A stretch of 64,000 bases of DNA from Sinobacterium norvegicum (GCF_923077115.1 NZ_CAKLPX010000001.1:558001-622000); one strand, 5' to 3'; positions 29,323 to 38,753 are shown, numbered from the stretch's first letter. Notes: generated by a model not told the origin, from the letters alone. A program made the numbers and translations.

Positions 29323-30378
29323 TTACTGCTCTTTAATCTGTTGCAACATGACTGATCGCGCGACCTTGGCCGCTGTTATCAAGGGTACCTCACCGACCAC
29401 CGTGACGAGAAAACCTTGCTCACCTATAAAAACGGTTCTTGATAGCGCCACCGTGCCACCATATCTTGCCTTGCCTTCCAAATCTTGTGGCACACCATTC
29501 TGCGGTGGAATCGGCTCAACAATTAGCGAGAGTGTCGACAAGCCATCGGTAAATGTTGTCACCTCGGCCCCCGTATTGATGACCGTATCGATGCTGCGAG
29601 CTGCGAGCTTAAAACCTGCTGGCAGCCACTGAGGCTGCATCGAGACAGCTAATTCAGGTGACGCTGATTTTTCCGGCATGTGATGATGGAGGATGACTGC
29701 ACTATTATCGCTGGGCGATACATCAGCAGCCGTGACCCCATTAAATACAATGGATACATACTGGAAACGCTCCAACATTTGACCGTCAGAACTGAACAAC
29801 ACTGTCTTCAACGGAATCTTCGTCGCCTTGTCCAGATAAAACTGATAGCCATGGCGATATGCATCACGTGGCTCCAGTGTAATCTTAACCACTTCGCGGT
29901 TAGCCACTCTGTCGGATCCACTGTACATCACCCGATAAAAGTCTTCGATATCAAAATCAGAAAAATCTCTATTACTGAAAAACTTCGCGGCATCTGAGCT
30001 GCGCTCAACGGCAACCAACTGCTGCCCGGGATGAACACAGCTGATATCGTGCCCTTGGCGGACATATTCACGGTAACTCCCCGTTAAAAATATCAACCGT
30101 TCATGCTCTACCTCATCAACAACACGGTGAGCAATACGAATCGCCTCAAGCTCACCGTTACGCTCGAAGGTAAACTCACCACTATAATCTAGCTGACGAA
30201 CAGCTTCTGCCATCTCAGCCAGCATCGTACGAGCTGGCACATCCGCCTGCTCAGCCTGGGTATTGACCGAGAAAAGCGACAGGGTAAGGAAAGCTAAAAA
30301 AACGGCTTTAATGCCGCCATTACGAAACGAAAAAGCGGCATTGAAGCCGCTATTATCTTCGCTTGAGCAACTACTCAT
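29323..30378 (-). CDS. rseB: Sigma-E factor negative regulatory protein RseB/MucB
   Basis: About 351 residues from the chosen start. MucB/RseB is periplasmic, binds RseA and senses mislocalised lipoproteins or LPS. An n-region of about 25 residues leads to a signal sequence (KAVFLAFLTLSLFSVNTQA), then the LolA-like domain (LDYSGEFTFERNGELEAIRIAH) and the C-terminal domain (MQPQWLPAGFKLAAR; GVTAADVSPSD). The ATG at 30378 overlaps the rseA stop by 8 nt; an in-frame ATG at 30399 lies further inside rseA. The long n-region is unusual, and a terminator-like hairpin lies within it (see 30325-30351). Confidence 0.9.
   Translation of the reverse strand: MSSCSSEDNSGFNAAFSFRNGGIKAVFLAFLTLSLFSVNTQAEQADVPARTMLAEMAEAVRQLDYSGEFTFERNGELEAIRIAHRVVDEVEHERLIFLTGSYREYVRQGHDISCVHPGQQLVAVERSSDAAKFFSNRDFSDFDIEDFYRVMYSGSDRVANREVVKITLEPRDAYRHGYQFYLDKATKIPLKTVLFSSDGQMLERFQYVSIVFNGVTAADVSPSDNSAVILHHHMPEKSASPELAVSMQPQWLPAGFKLAARSIDTVINTGAEVTTFTDGLSTLSLIVEPIPPQNGVPQDLEGKARYGGTVALSRTVFIGEQGFLVTVVGEVPLITAAKVARSVMLQQIKEQ
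30325..30351 (-). terminator. Hairpin with U-run inside the rseB start region (possible attenuator)
   Basis: On the minus strand AGCGGC-TTCAAT-GCCGCT is a perfect 6-bp stem followed by TTTTCGTTT. It lies 27-50 nt into the rseB reading frame, immediately after the rseA stop. It has the form of an intrinsic terminator and could lower expression of rseB-rseC-mucD relative to rpoE-rseA. Function is inference. Confidence 0.4.
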
Positions 30379-31021
30379 GCTGGTCAACCATGCGTGCAAA
30401 CTGCATCATTCCTTGACCCGAATTAAGCGCCGAGTGCTCAGCGTGACTATTCATATACCAATACAGTCTCTGCCTGGCTACCGCATCGGCTGCCGCAGAG
30501 CTACTTCTAACCGATGTATTGATGTAGGCCTGTGGCGAAACCTGTCCCGCCGAGGCCTTAAGACCACCACCAAACACCGGGGTTGTGGTCGACTGCGAGG
30601 CTAGGTATTGCGTACTTTGCGTCACTGGCTGCGACAGCGCTACCGCATCGATCTCGGGTGATTGCTGCTGATTGACCATATACGTCGTCGTCAGCACTGC
30701 CGCCATGACAGAGGCGGCAACGGCAAACTTAGCCGCGGGCAGACGCCAAGATGCCTTGCCTGTCGACTCTGCCTGATATTCATCAGCAACAGCTGAACCA
30801 ACCCTATCCGCGAAGCTTAAGTCCAACATGGCGACATCAACACCCTCCCCCTTAATAGCAGAGCGCGTTAATTGCTGCATCGCCCACTGTTGGCGCACGG
30901 CATTATCGTCTGTGGCAGATTTTAACAATTGTCGCAGCTCAAATTCACTGGCCTCGCCATCGAGAGCCGTCGATAATAGCTCTGCCTTTTGATTGCTTTG
31001 TGTTTGCGCTTTATTGCTCAT
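30371..31021 (-). CDS. rseA: Anti-sigma-E factor RseA/MucA
   Basis: 216 residues. Cytoplasmic N-terminal RseA domain (LLSTALDGEASEFELRQLLKSATDDNAVRQQWAMQQLTRSAI, about 15-56) that holds sigma-E, one transmembrane helix (AAKFAVAASVMAAVLTTTYMV, about 95-115) and a periplasmic domain for RseB binding and proteolysis. It follows rpoE by 71 bp and overlaps rseB. Confidence 0.92.
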   Translation of the reverse strand: MSNKAQTQSNQKAELLSTALDGEASEFELRQLLKSATDDNAVRQQWAMQQLTRSAIKGEGVDVAMLDLSFADRVGSAVADEYQAESTGKASWRLPAAKFAVAASVMAAVLTTTYMVNQQQSPEIDAVALSQPVTQSTQYLASQSTTTPVFGGGLKASAGQVSPQAYINTSVRSSSAAADAVARQRLYWYMNSHAEHSALNSGQGMMQFARMVDQHE

Positions 31022-31092
31022 TTAACACCTCAACTTTACAGCCGAATCGTACATTTCTTATCACTAATTCTGTCATTGTTGTTGCTCTAGCA

Positions 31093-31680
31093 TCAGCCAA
31101 ATATTCTGCCACCGTAGACCGGGGCCACAGCCTTGTCGATAGACTCACGAGCACGAAATATTCGCGACCGCACAGTGCCCACAGGGCAGTTCAAAATGGC
31201 AGCAATTTCGTCATAACTCAAACCATCAAACTCACGTAACGTTAAAGCCGCTCGTAACTCCTCTGGCAGCGATTTGATCGCACTGTTTACTGCACCCTGA
31301 AGCTGCTCAGTAAAGATGACATTCTCAGGGGTTTGCTGGTCCTTCAACGCCTCATCATATACAACGGCGTCACTATCAAGCTCCAAGTCGCTGGCCGGCG
31401 GCCTTCTACCTTGAGACACCAAATAATTCTTCGCAGTATTGATAGCAATGCGATAAATCCACGTGTAGAAAGCACTGTCACCTCGAAATTTGGGTAGCGC
31501 CTTATAGGCTTTAATGAACGCTTCTTGAGCCACATCTTGGCACTCCGCATGATCACGAATATAGCGGCCAATAACCGACAACACCTTGGTCTGATACTTG
31601 ATCACCAATAAGTCAAATGCTGCTTTATCGCCTTTCTGCACCCGCGATACTAATTGACGGTCTTCATCGTTACCGCTCAC
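31093..31680 (-). CDS. rpoE: RNA polymerase sigma factor RpoE/AlgU
   Basis: 195 residues, ECF sigma factor of the envelope stress response. Region 2 (FDLLVIKYQTKVLSVIGRYIRD; DVAQEAFIKAYKALPKFRGDSAFYTWIYRIAINTAKNYLV) and region 4 (LPEELRAALTLREFDGLSYDEIAAILNCPVGTVRSRIFRARE) are complete and very close to AlgU. First gene of rpoE-rseA-rseB-rseC-mucD, with a sigma-E-type promoter 67-94 bp upstream that implies autoregulation. Confidence 0.97.
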   Translation of the reverse strand: MSGNDEDRQLVSRVQKGDKAAFDLLVIKYQTKVLSVIGRYIRDHAECQDVAQEAFIKAYKALPKFRGDSAFYTWIYRIAINTAKNYLVSQGRRPPASDLELDSDAVVYDEALKDQQTPENVIFTEQLQGAVNSAIKSLPEELRAALTLREFDGLSYDEIAAILNCPVGTVRSRIFRARESIDKAVAPVYGGRIFG

Positions 31681-31746
31681 CGCCGCGTCACCCGCGACGA
31701 ACTCTTACTGTTAATAATCTCATCTCCGGCCACGAACTCTGTCACT

Positions 31747-31774
31747 TATAGAGTACAGTCGAGGCTATAAGTTC
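31747..31774 (-). promoter_or_regulatory. Sigma-E-type promoter of rpoE
   Basis: On the minus strand GAACTT (31774-31769), a 16-nt spacer and TCTATA (31752-31747). The -35 is the exact AlgU/RpoE hexamer and the -10 keeps TCT of TCtgA; distance to the rpoE ATG is about 67 bp. Autoregulation of rpoE by this kind of promoter is known in E. coli and Pseudomonas. Confidence 0.6.
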
Positions 31775-31851
31775 AATCTTTCGATTGATTTAATCTGACA
31801 TCTTGAAAAACACAGCCAGCTTGATATAAATCTGATAAATCACCGACATAC

Positions 31852-31880
31852 TCTACAGTGACGGCGAGGTTGTATATACT
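31852..31880 (+). promoter_or_regulatory. Probable sigma-70 promoter of nadB
   Basis: TCTACA (31852-31857), 17-nt spacer, TATACT (31875-31880), 78 bp upstream of the nadB ATG. Four of six and five of six consensus bases. The remainder of the 277-bp rpoE-nadB gap has no ORF. Confidence 0.4.
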
Positions 31881-31957
31881 AGCGGCATTAACAGACTAAT
31901 ACAGCCCTTGGACTCGGCTAATTTAAGCCGCCGCCACACGACAAGTATCACAGCACG

Positions 31958-33559
31958 ATGAATAGTAGTAACTACCAGCCAGACATTTTAATCATAGGCA
32001 GCGGTGCCGCAGGACTGACTTGCGCCCTCCAATTAGCTGAGCATTTCAAGGTCACCGTGATCTGCAAAGGCGAACTTAACCAAGGCAGCACCTACTACGC
32101 CCAAGGTGGTATTGCCGCCGTTATCGATGACGCCGACAGCATTGATCAGCATGTTAGTGACACACTGACAGCCGGCGCAGGCATCTGCAGCAAACAGGCC
32201 GTTGAATTCACGGTACGCAATAGCCGAGAAGCGATCGAGCAATTAGTACAGCGCAATGTTAGCTTTACCCGCCGCGACGACAAAAAACGTGAGGGGATAG
32301 CAGACTATCATCTCACCCAAGAAGGCGGACACAGCCATCGTCGCATCATACACAGCGCCGATGCCACCGGCCGAGAGGTCTCTGTAACACTGACTGAAGA
32401 TGCCCTTCGCCACCCCAATATTACTCTGCAAACCAACCGTGTCGCGGTCGACCTCATCGTAGACGACAACACCATACCGAAACGGTGCACGGGTGCCTAC
32501 GTACTCAACCGCTCGACCAGCAGCGTCGAACTCTATCAATCAAAGTTCACCATCCTGGCCACCGGCGGAGCCAGTAAAGTCTATCTTTATACATCAAACC
32601 CCGACGGCGCCAGCGGCGACGGCATAGCCATGGCTTGGCGTGCTGGCTGCCGCGTAGGCAACATGGAGTTCAATCAATTCCATCCCACATGCCTCTACCA
32701 CCCCCAGGCAAAATCATTCTTGATTACCGAGGCCTTACGAGGCGAAGGGGCAGTATTAAAGCTGGCAAATGGCGAGCGGTTCATGTCTCGTTACCACCCG
32801 AAAGCTGAACTCGCTCCTCGCGATGTCGTCGCGCGCGCCATTGACCACGAAATGAAACGCCTGGGCGAAGACTGCGTATACTTAGATATCAGCCACAAGA
32901 GCAGAGAATTTTTACAACAGCACTTCCCCACTATCATGGAGAGATGTTTAGAACTCGGTATAGATATAAGCCAACAGCCGATACCTGTTGTACCAGCAGC
33001 CCACTACACCTGCGGTGGCGTCATGGTGAACAACAGTGGCCAAACTGACATCCCAAGCCTTTATGCCATCGGCGAAACAACCTTTACCGGTCTGCATGGC
33101 GCCAACCGACTTGCCAGCAACTCCCTGCTGGAGTGCCTGGTCTATGGTGGCTCCACTGCAGGCGATATTATCGCCAATTTCGATAGTACGCCCGCCCCTA
33201 CTAACGCCCCCGCCTGGGACGAGTCTCAGGTAACCAACTCAGACGAAGATGTTGTTATTTCACACAACTGGGATGAGCTGAGAAGATTCATGTGGGATTA
33301 TGTTGGGATTGTAAGAACCGATAAGAGGCTGAAGCGAGCCCTCAATCGTGCAGAGTTGTTACAGTACGAAATTGACGAGTATTACAGCAACTATAAAGTC
33401 TCTAACGATTTACTTGAGTTACGCAATCTTGCCCAAGTGGCACAGCTGATTATTCGCTCTGCCATGCTAAGAAAAGAAAGCCGCGGCCTTCATTATACAC
33501 TGGACTACCCCGAGACATTAGCGCATAGCCAAGACACCATTCTACGGCCAAACAACTGA
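31958..33559 (+). CDS. nadB: L-aspartate oxidase
   Basis: 533 residues. FAD enzyme that oxidises aspartate to iminoaspartate for quinolinate and NAD synthesis. The FAD-binding [20 protein letters not shown] is at about 9-28, [13 protein letters not shown] near 43-55, the active-site region [17 protein letters not shown] near 127-143 and HPTCLY / [11 protein letters not shown] near 240-265, then [10 protein letters not shown] and [15 protein letters not shown]. Divergent from rpoE as in E. coli and many relatives. Confidence 0.96.
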   Translation: MNSSNYQPDILIIGSGAAGLTCALQLAEHFKVTVICKGELNQGSTYYAQGGIAAVIDDADSIDQHVSDTLTAGAGICSKQAVEFTVRNSREAIEQLVQRNVSFTRRDDKKREGIADYHLTQEGGHSHRRIIHSADATGREVSVTLTEDALRHPNITLQTNRVAVDLIVDDNTIPKRCTGAYVLNRSTSSVELYQSKFTILATGGASKVYLYTSNPDGASGDGIAMAWRAGCRVGNMEFNQFHPTCLYHPQAKSFLITEALRGEGAVLKLANGERFMSRYHPKAELAPRDVVARAIDHEMKRLGEDCVYLDISHKSREFLQQHFPTIMERCLELGIDISQQPIPVVPAAHYTCGGVMVNNSGQTDIPSLYAIGETTFTGLHGANRLASNSLLECLVYGGSTAGDIIANFDSTPAPTNAPAWDESQVTNSDEDVVISHNWDELRRFMWDYVGIVRTDKRLKRALNRAELLQYEIDEYYSNYKVSNDLLELRNLAQVAQLIIRSAMLRKESRGLHYTLDYPETLAHSQDTILRPNN

Positions 33560-33576
33560 TCTTTTAACAGGCCGGG

Positions 33577-34053
33577 CTATACAGCACCAAACTGTAAAGC
33601 CAGCTTTAAATCATGAAAGTCTGTAGCCGACATCATGTCTGCCGCCAAAAATAGATACCCGACCCGAGACCGATAACGGTATTTTAAGGTGACGACACGC
33701 GGGGATAGTAATTTAACCGACGGGATATCGACAGTACAACCCTCAGACTCAAGAAACCATCCCGCCTCAGAAACGCCGATACAATGGAGCGCTCGCCCCT
33801 CGAACCGGCATTGCCGAGAATAGTTAATACGAGCAGTAACAAGTAAACCCAATACCATGATTAACCGAACAAAGGCAGGTAACGGCAGACAAGATATCGC
33901 CACCACCGCCAGCATCAATACGCAGAGGTAAAACGCCAGCACCGAGGGGGACCGCTTTAAATAAAAATGCTTATGACTTAACGAGGCTGCGGTTATAGTC
34001 GAGAATGATTTGGACAATTTTGGCAATATCCTCTTGCTGAGGAATTTCCGCAC
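33577..34053 (-). CDS. ygfX: YgfX-family inner membrane protein
   Basis: 158 residues from the first ATG. Two adjacent hydrophobic helices (SVLAFYLCVLMLAVVAISCLP and FVRLIMVLGLLVTARI, about 37-73) followed by a small beta-rich cytoplasmic domain with EGRALHCIGVSEAGWFLES and LKYRYRSRVGYLFLAADMMSATDFHDLKLALQFG, the YgfX/CptA pattern. It is always paired with sdhE. The ATG gives an 83-nt overlap with sdhE; family alignment suggests that the native protein begins nearer SHKHFYLKRSPS, but I see no canonical start codon there (a TTG at 34017 is in frame). Confidence 0.75.
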   Translation of the reverse strand: MRKFLSKRILPKLSKSFSTITAASLSHKHFYLKRSPSVLAFYLCVLMLAVVAISCLPLPAFVRLIMVLGLLVTARINYSRQCRFEGRALHCIGVSEAGWFLESEGCTVDIPSVKLLSPRVVTLKYRYRSRVGYLFLAADMMSATDFHDLKLALQFGAV

Positions 34054-34234
34054 TCAAAAACCAGCGGAACATATCCTGGTCTTCACAGGTTAGCAGTTTC
34101 ACATAAAGCTGCTGCTCTTCGTCATTGAGCGTCAACAGCTGATGCTGATAAAATGGGGCCAACACAAGATCCAGCTCCAGCATACCGCGGCGACTGTGCC
34201 AACCTACTCTTTTATACTCTTTATCGTCTAACAT
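33971..34234 (-). CDS. sdhE: FAD assembly factor SdhE
   Basis: 87 residues, the small helical factor that assists covalent flavinylation of succinate dehydrogenase. The diagnostic RGMLELD motif is at residues 16-22 (HSRRGMLELDLVLAPFYQ), followed by LTCEDQDMFRWFL. It is divergent from ygfZ and followed by ygfX with overlap. Confidence 0.94.
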   Translation of the reverse strand: MLDDKEYKRVGWHSRRGMLELDLVLAPFYQHQLLTLNDEEQQLYVKLLTCEDQDMFRWFLSAEIPQQEDIAKIVQIILDYNRSLVKS

Positions 34235-34393
34235 CGCATCTCAACTCGGGTTTGATCATGGCTTGATAATTCGCGGTATTATACACAAAAACAGTGATAA
34301 ATAAGCATTGAAGCTGACACTCCGGCGATTTGCCATTATCATTGACCCACAAAAGTATATAACTCCTATTGATTCGTAATCTCGAGATTTCAG

Positions 34394-35404
34394 ATGGCCG
34401 ACATTTCCAACCTACTCTCCTCAATTGGCGCCACACTAGATTCGCACGATAACGTCGACTTCAATGCCGGCACGCACACCAGTGAATATATGACACTGAT
34501 CAACCACCGCGGCCTGTTAAGTATTTGTGGAGTAGATAGCAAGAAATTCCTCCAGGGCCAACTGACCTGCGACATCGATCTTCTGACTGACCAACAGGCC
34601 ATTACCGGCGCCAGCTGCAGCCCAAAAGGCAGGGTAATTGGCAATTTCACCCTCAGCCAATGGGACGATCAACAGCTGTGTTTCAGCGGCCACCGCGGGT
34701 CAATGTCGGCGCTTCACAATCATCTCAACAAATACATTGTGTTCTCTAAGGCCGATCTGAATCTCATTGACAACTATGTCTGCCTCGGCATTAAAACCGA
34801 TAATATTACAGCGGCCACCGGCCTATTATTTGATCAGGTGCCAGTAAATAATTTGACCCAGAGCCATCACAATGACCGTAAATTATTGCTAATCGATGCT
34901 GCACAGGGTTTGTTCGAAGTTTGGCTGCCACGTGATCAGCTAGCAACCAGCTGGCAGCAACTGAGCAGTACATTATCCCCGACAAACAGCAGCGACTGGG
35001 ATCGCGACATCATCGCCAGCGGCTTTGCCAACACGGATCAAAACACCTCAGATCTATTCATCCCTCAGCACCTGAATATGCAATTAAATGGGGGCATCAG
35101 TTTTACCAAGGGCTGCTACACCGGGCAAGAAGTCGTTGCCCGAATGCAATATCGGGGCAAACTAAAACGCCACATGTATCGCGTCACCGCCACGACCCTG
35201 CCGCCATCCGGGTCCCCTCTGTATGATGGCCAAGGCGAACAGAGTATTGGCAATATGGTTCAAACAGCACATGACGGTGAAAAAATGGTTGGCCTGGCCG
35301 TGCTGGCAGACAAAAGCGTTGCAGCAAACAGCGTCTTTTGTGATCAGGCTGGAGAGCTGCCACTGACGGAACTCTCTCTACCGTATAGCATTACTGCAGA
35401 ATAA
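34394..35404 (+). CDS. ygfZ: tRNA-modifying protein YgfZ (folate-binding)
   Basis: 336 residues of the GcvT/YgfZ fold; supports Fe-S enzymes such as MiaB in a folate-dependent way. SICGVDSKKFLQGQLTCDI (about 47-65) and the signature FTKGCYTGQEVVARMQYRGKLKRHMYR with the essential Cys (about 238-264) are clear. Start ATG at 34394 has a weak purine stretch (CGAGAT) upstream. Divergent from sdhE, as in E. coli. Confidence 0.93.
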   Translation: MADISNLLSSIGATLDSHDNVDFNAGTHTSEYMTLINHRGLLSICGVDSKKFLQGQLTCDIDLLTDQQAITGASCSPKGRVIGNFTLSQWDDQQLCFSGHRGSMSALHNHLNKYIVFSKADLNLIDNYVCLGIKTDNITAATGLLFDQVPVNNLTQSHHNDRKLLLIDAAQGLFEVWLPRDQLATSWQQLSSTLSPTNSSDWDRDIIASGFANTDQNTSDLFIPQHLNMQLNGGISFTKGCYTGQEVVARMQYRGKLKRHMYRVTATTLPPSGSPLYDGQGEQSIGNMVQTAHDGEKMVGLAVLADKSVAANSVFCDQAGELPLTELSLPYSITAE

Positions 35405-35454
35405 CCAGAGACGGCAACACTAATGCCGCCACAGCACACAACCTTAGGATGACG

Positions 35455-37230
35455 ATGAAAGCCGACACAAAACAGCAGACCACTCTCAACGTGGTCAAGT
35501 CGATCAGTCGCTACCTACTGCCTTACAAGAAAACCATGCTTGCCGCCGGTATTGCCCTGATTGTTACCGCCGGCATCACATTATCAATAGGCCAGGGCTT
35601 ACAACAGCTTATCGACCTTGGGTTTGCCACCGGTTCACGGCAACAACTCAGCCAGTCAATCGTATTTATCATGATCTTAATCGGCCTGATGACCATTGGC
35701 ACCTTTGTGCGCTTTTACCTGGTTTCCTGGCTCGGCGAACGTGTTAGCACCGATATCAGAAAAGACGTGTTTGACCATGTCATTACCCTGCATCCCAGTT
35801 ACTTCGAGACCAACCGCAGCGGCGAAATCATGTCGCGACTGACCACCGACACCACACTACTGCAATCCATTATTGGCTCATCTCTGTCAATGGCCCTGCG
35901 CAGCGCCCTGATGTTGGTTGGCGCACTTATATTACTGATTGCTACTAACTGGCAGCTGACGCTGATTGTGTTTCTCGCAGCACCGCTGGTACTTCTACCG
36001 ATTATCGTTATTGGTAAGCGAGTTCGCAAACTGTCGCGACTATCGCAGGATACCGTAGCCGATGTAGGCACCCGGGCTGGCGAAGCCATCGAACACATCA
36101 AGACGGTACAGAGTTATAGCCAGGAACAGTACGAACAGGCCAACTTCGCCAGCGATGCTGAACACGCATTTGATGTCGCCAAAAAGCGAATTCGTCAACG
36201 CGCAATTCTCGTATCTGTTGTTATCAGCTTGGTCTTTTCCGCCATTGCCACCATGCTATGGATTGGTGGTAATGACGTACTTGAGGGGCGAATGACTGGC
36301 GGCGAGCTCGGCGCCTTTATTTTCTACGCCCTAATGATGGCCATGTCGATGGCCACTATCTCCGAGGTCTATGGGGAAGTACTGCGAGCTGTCGGCGCGG
36401 CGGAAAGACTGTTGGAATTACTGGCGGTAGAAAATGAAATCACCGCCGCAGAATCAGGCAACAGCCCAGTCATCAACAATGCCCAGATAGTACTGAACAA
36501 TGTCACCTTCCACTACCCCTCAAGACCCGACACCGCTGCCCTTAACAATATAGACCTGACAATCACAGCCGGCCAAAGCCTGGCACTTGTGGGCGCCTCA
36601 GGGGCGGGCAAATCAACCATATTTGAACTGCTGCAACGCTTTTATGATCCACAACACGGCACCATTACCCTCGATGGCAAAGATATAAGGAGCTTTCAGC
36701 CGCAATCACTGAGGCAACACATGGGGCTGGTCGCACAACAACCCGCCCTGTTCAGCCATGACGTCTTCTACAATATCCGCTACGGCAAACCGGAGGCAAC
36801 AGAGGCGGAGGTTATCGCCGCCGCCAAGGCCGCCTATGCCGATGAATTTATCAGTAAACTACCCGAGGGATACAACAGCTACCTAGGCGAGCGTGGTGTC
36901 AGATTATCAGGCGGTCAGCGTCAGCGCATTGCCATTGCTCGAGCCATTTTGAACGACCCTAAGATACTCCTGCTCGACGAAGCCACCAGCGCCCTCGACG
37001 CAGAGAGTGAGCTGAAAGTGCAGCAGGCACTGGAACAACTGATGCGTAACCGCACCACCGTCATCATCGCACACCGTCTTTCTACGATTATCCATGCCGA
37101 TAAAATAGCGGTGATTGACCAGGGAGAAATCGTCGCCATAGGCAGTCACCAACAGCTTTTAGACACATCGGAACACTATCAAAAGCTGGTTGCCATACAG
37201 TTCAATAAAACCGCAGAAACACTGGACTAA
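35455..37230 (+). CDS. ABC transporter, fused permease and ATPase (MsbA/ABCB type)
   Basis: About 591 residues, a half-transporter that dimerises. Six transmembrane helices fall in about 25-305, including MLAAGIALIVTAGITLSI and SALMLVGALILLIATNWQL. The nucleotide-binding domain has Walker A LVGASGAGKSTIFELL (about 381-396), Q-loop LVAQQPALFSHDV, signature RLSGGQRQRIAIARAIL, Walker B ILLLDEATSALDAES and H-loop IIAHRLSTI. It belongs with lipid/drug exporters that in Proteobacteria are annotated as MsbA-like or putative multidrug ABC exporters; the substrate is open. The ATG at 35455 has AGGA 5 nt upstream; the ATG at 35449 overlaps that site. Confidence 0.92.
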   Translation: MKADTKQQTTLNVVKSISRYLLPYKKTMLAAGIALIVTAGITLSIGQGLQQLIDLGFATGSRQQLSQSIVFIMILIGLMTIGTFVRFYLVSWLGERVSTDIRKDVFDHVITLHPSYFETNRSGEIMSRLTTDTTLLQSIIGSSLSMALRSALMLVGALILLIATNWQLTLIVFLAAPLVLLPIIVIGKRVRKLSRLSQDTVADVGTRAGEAIEHIKTVQSYSQEQYEQANFASDAEHAFDVAKKRIRQRAILVSVVISLVFSAIATMLWIGGNDVLEGRMTGGELGAFIFYALMMAMSMATISEVYGEVLRAVGAAERLLELLAVENEITAAESGNSPVINNAQIVLNNVTFHYPSRPDTAALNNIDLTITAGQSLALVGASGAGKSTIFELLQRFYDPQHGTITLDGKDIRSFQPQSLRQHMGLVAQQPALFSHDVFYNIRYGKPEATEAEVIAAAKAAYADEFISKLPEGYNSYLGERGVRLSGGQRQRIAIARAILNDPKILLLDEATSALDAESELKVQQALEQLMRNRTTVIIAHRLSTIIHADKIAVIDQGEIVAIGSHQQLLDTSEHYQKLVAIQFNKTAETLD

Positions 37231-37420
37231 GCAGTCTAAACTAACGGCCCTGCACCACCTTTCGGGTATATAGGTAACACTTTTTGTGTCGCTTCCACAC
37301 CTAACTTTACAGGGTGTAAGTTATTTCGTTAATTTCTAATGTTGTCGTTGATTACTTCTCGCCTACCACCTTATGATGCCTGCAATTGCATTATACGTGT
37401 AAGTCAGTAGATCTATCCGT

Positions 37421-37444
37421 ATAACCAACGTTTGGTTATATAAT
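37421..37444 (+). promoter_or_regulatory. Inverted repeat overlapping a -10 box upstream of fadL
   Basis: ATAACCAA (37421-37428) and TTGGTTAT (37432-37439) are a perfect 8-bp inverted repeat with a 3-nt spacer. It runs directly into TATAAT (37439-37444), with no good -35 hexamer 17 bp upstream. This looks like an operator set in a promoter for the outer membrane porin gene, about 95 bp before its start. The gap 37231-37538 holds no ORF or terminator that I can support. Confidence 0.5.
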
Positions 37445-37538
37445 ATTTGCGACATTTACCAATGCAGCTAGCTTAGCCAAGAGTCCAAAGAGATTAGGCC
37501 AGTAAACAACTAAAGATATTCAGTTAAGGGTGTACTCC

Positions 37539-38753
37539 ATGTTAAAACTTCGTCAACTTCCTCTAGCACTTGCGATCGCTGCGGCGACATCACAGGTTAA
37601 CGCTGCTGGCTTTGCCATTAATGAACACAGCGCAGCAGGCCTAGGCCGCGCCAATGCCGGTGAAGCCGCCATTGCCGATGACGCTAGCACCATCTCTCAC
37701 AACCCTGCCGGCTTAACACGCATCAAAACCAACACCGTTACCGGTGCTCTTGCCTATGTTGACCCCACCGTCAAAATCGATGGCCCAACAGACTCATTGT
37801 CCAGCTCTAGCTCTGCTCCGTCTGCGGTTGTCCCTGCCGGCTATTTCGCCGCGCCGATCAATGACAAGTTGGTACTTGGCTTGGGTATGTATTCAGACTT
37901 CGGCTTTAAAACTGACTATGATAAAGATTTTGGCGCCCTGGCCTCTGCCGATGTTTCTGACATCGTCGCCTACTACCTCACCGGTAGCATGGGCTATAAA
38001 GTCACCGATCAGTTAAGTCTTGGTTTAGGCATCAGTGTCGTTCACGCAACGGCAGAATTAAGCTCAGCATTGCCTGGTGGTGAAGTAAACCTAATGCAAC
38101 TCGAAGGTGATGACACCACTTATGGCTGGAACGTTGGCGCACTTTATGAATTCAATGAAGCGACTCGTGTTGGTTTGAGTTATAAGTCTGAGGTCAAGCT
38201 TAGCTTTGATGGTGATATTAAATCAGACTTCATCCCTGCCTGGAACGCCGGCGGCAGCGCTGATCTCGATTTACCGGCAATGCTAGAATTGGCTGGTTAT
38301 CATGACATTAACGATCAGTTTGCTGTCCACGCCAGCATCCAGCGCACTTACTGGAGCAGCTTCGAAGAGCTGGCCATTAAGGTTGATAATAACGGCGGCA
38401 CACAAGTCCCTGTTGTTATTGAAGACTACCAAGATGTTATGCGCTATTCAGTAGGTGCAACTTACACGCTTAACCCAGAGTGGACCTTGCGTGCCGGTAT
38501 TGCCTACGACGAAACCCCTAGCACTGACGAGCACCGTACTCTTCGCCTACCGGATAGCAGCCGCGTACTCTACAGCGTTGGTGCAACCTGGAACGTCAGC
38601 GATAAGATGAATATCGATGCCGGTTATCAGTATGTCGATGGTGAAACCAGTTCTATTGAAGAACCAACATCACCAATTGCACCTAACGACACCACTTTTT
38701 CTGCAACCAACTCAGCTCACATCCTTTCTGTCGGTGGTAGCTACAAGTTCTAA
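37539..38753 (+). CDS. FadL/OmpP1/TodX family outer membrane protein
   Basis: About 404 residues. Signal peptide MLKLRQLPLALAIAAATSQVNA, then the FadL N-terminal hatch AGFAINEHSAAGLGRANAGEAAIADDASTISHNPAGLTR with the conserved NPA, and a 14-stranded barrel ending in the typical Phe (GGSYKF). Such porins import long-chain fatty acids or other hydrophobic compounds by lateral diffusion. The ATG at 37539 has AAGGG 8 nt upstream (the in-frame GTG at 37530 overlaps it). Possible operator upstream; strong terminator downstream. Confidence 0.93.
   Translation: MLKLRQLPLALAIAAATSQVNAAGFAINEHSAAGLGRANAGEAAIADDASTISHNPAGLTRIKTNTVTGALAYVDPTVKIDGPTDSLSSSSSAPSAVVPAGYFAAPINDKLVLGLGMYSDFGFKTDYDKDFGALASADVSDIVAYYLTGSMGYKVTDQLSLGLGISVVHATAELSSALPGGEVNLMQLEGDDTTYGWNVGALYEFNEATRVGLSYKSEVKLSFDGDIKSDFIPAWNAGGSADLDLPAMLELAGYHDINDQFAVHASIQRTYWSSFEELAIKVDNNGGTQVPVVIEDYQDVMRYSVGATYTLNPEWTLRAGIAYDETPSTDEHRTLRLPDSSRVLYSVGATWNVSDKMNIDAGYQYVDGETSSIEEPTSPIAPNDTTFSATNSAHILSVGGSYKF

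Noticed and set aside
37261-37340. Possible terminator after the ABC transporter gene (AACTTTACAGGGTGTAAGTT)
   Set aside because: The stem is imperfect and no T run follows, so I do not call a terminator.
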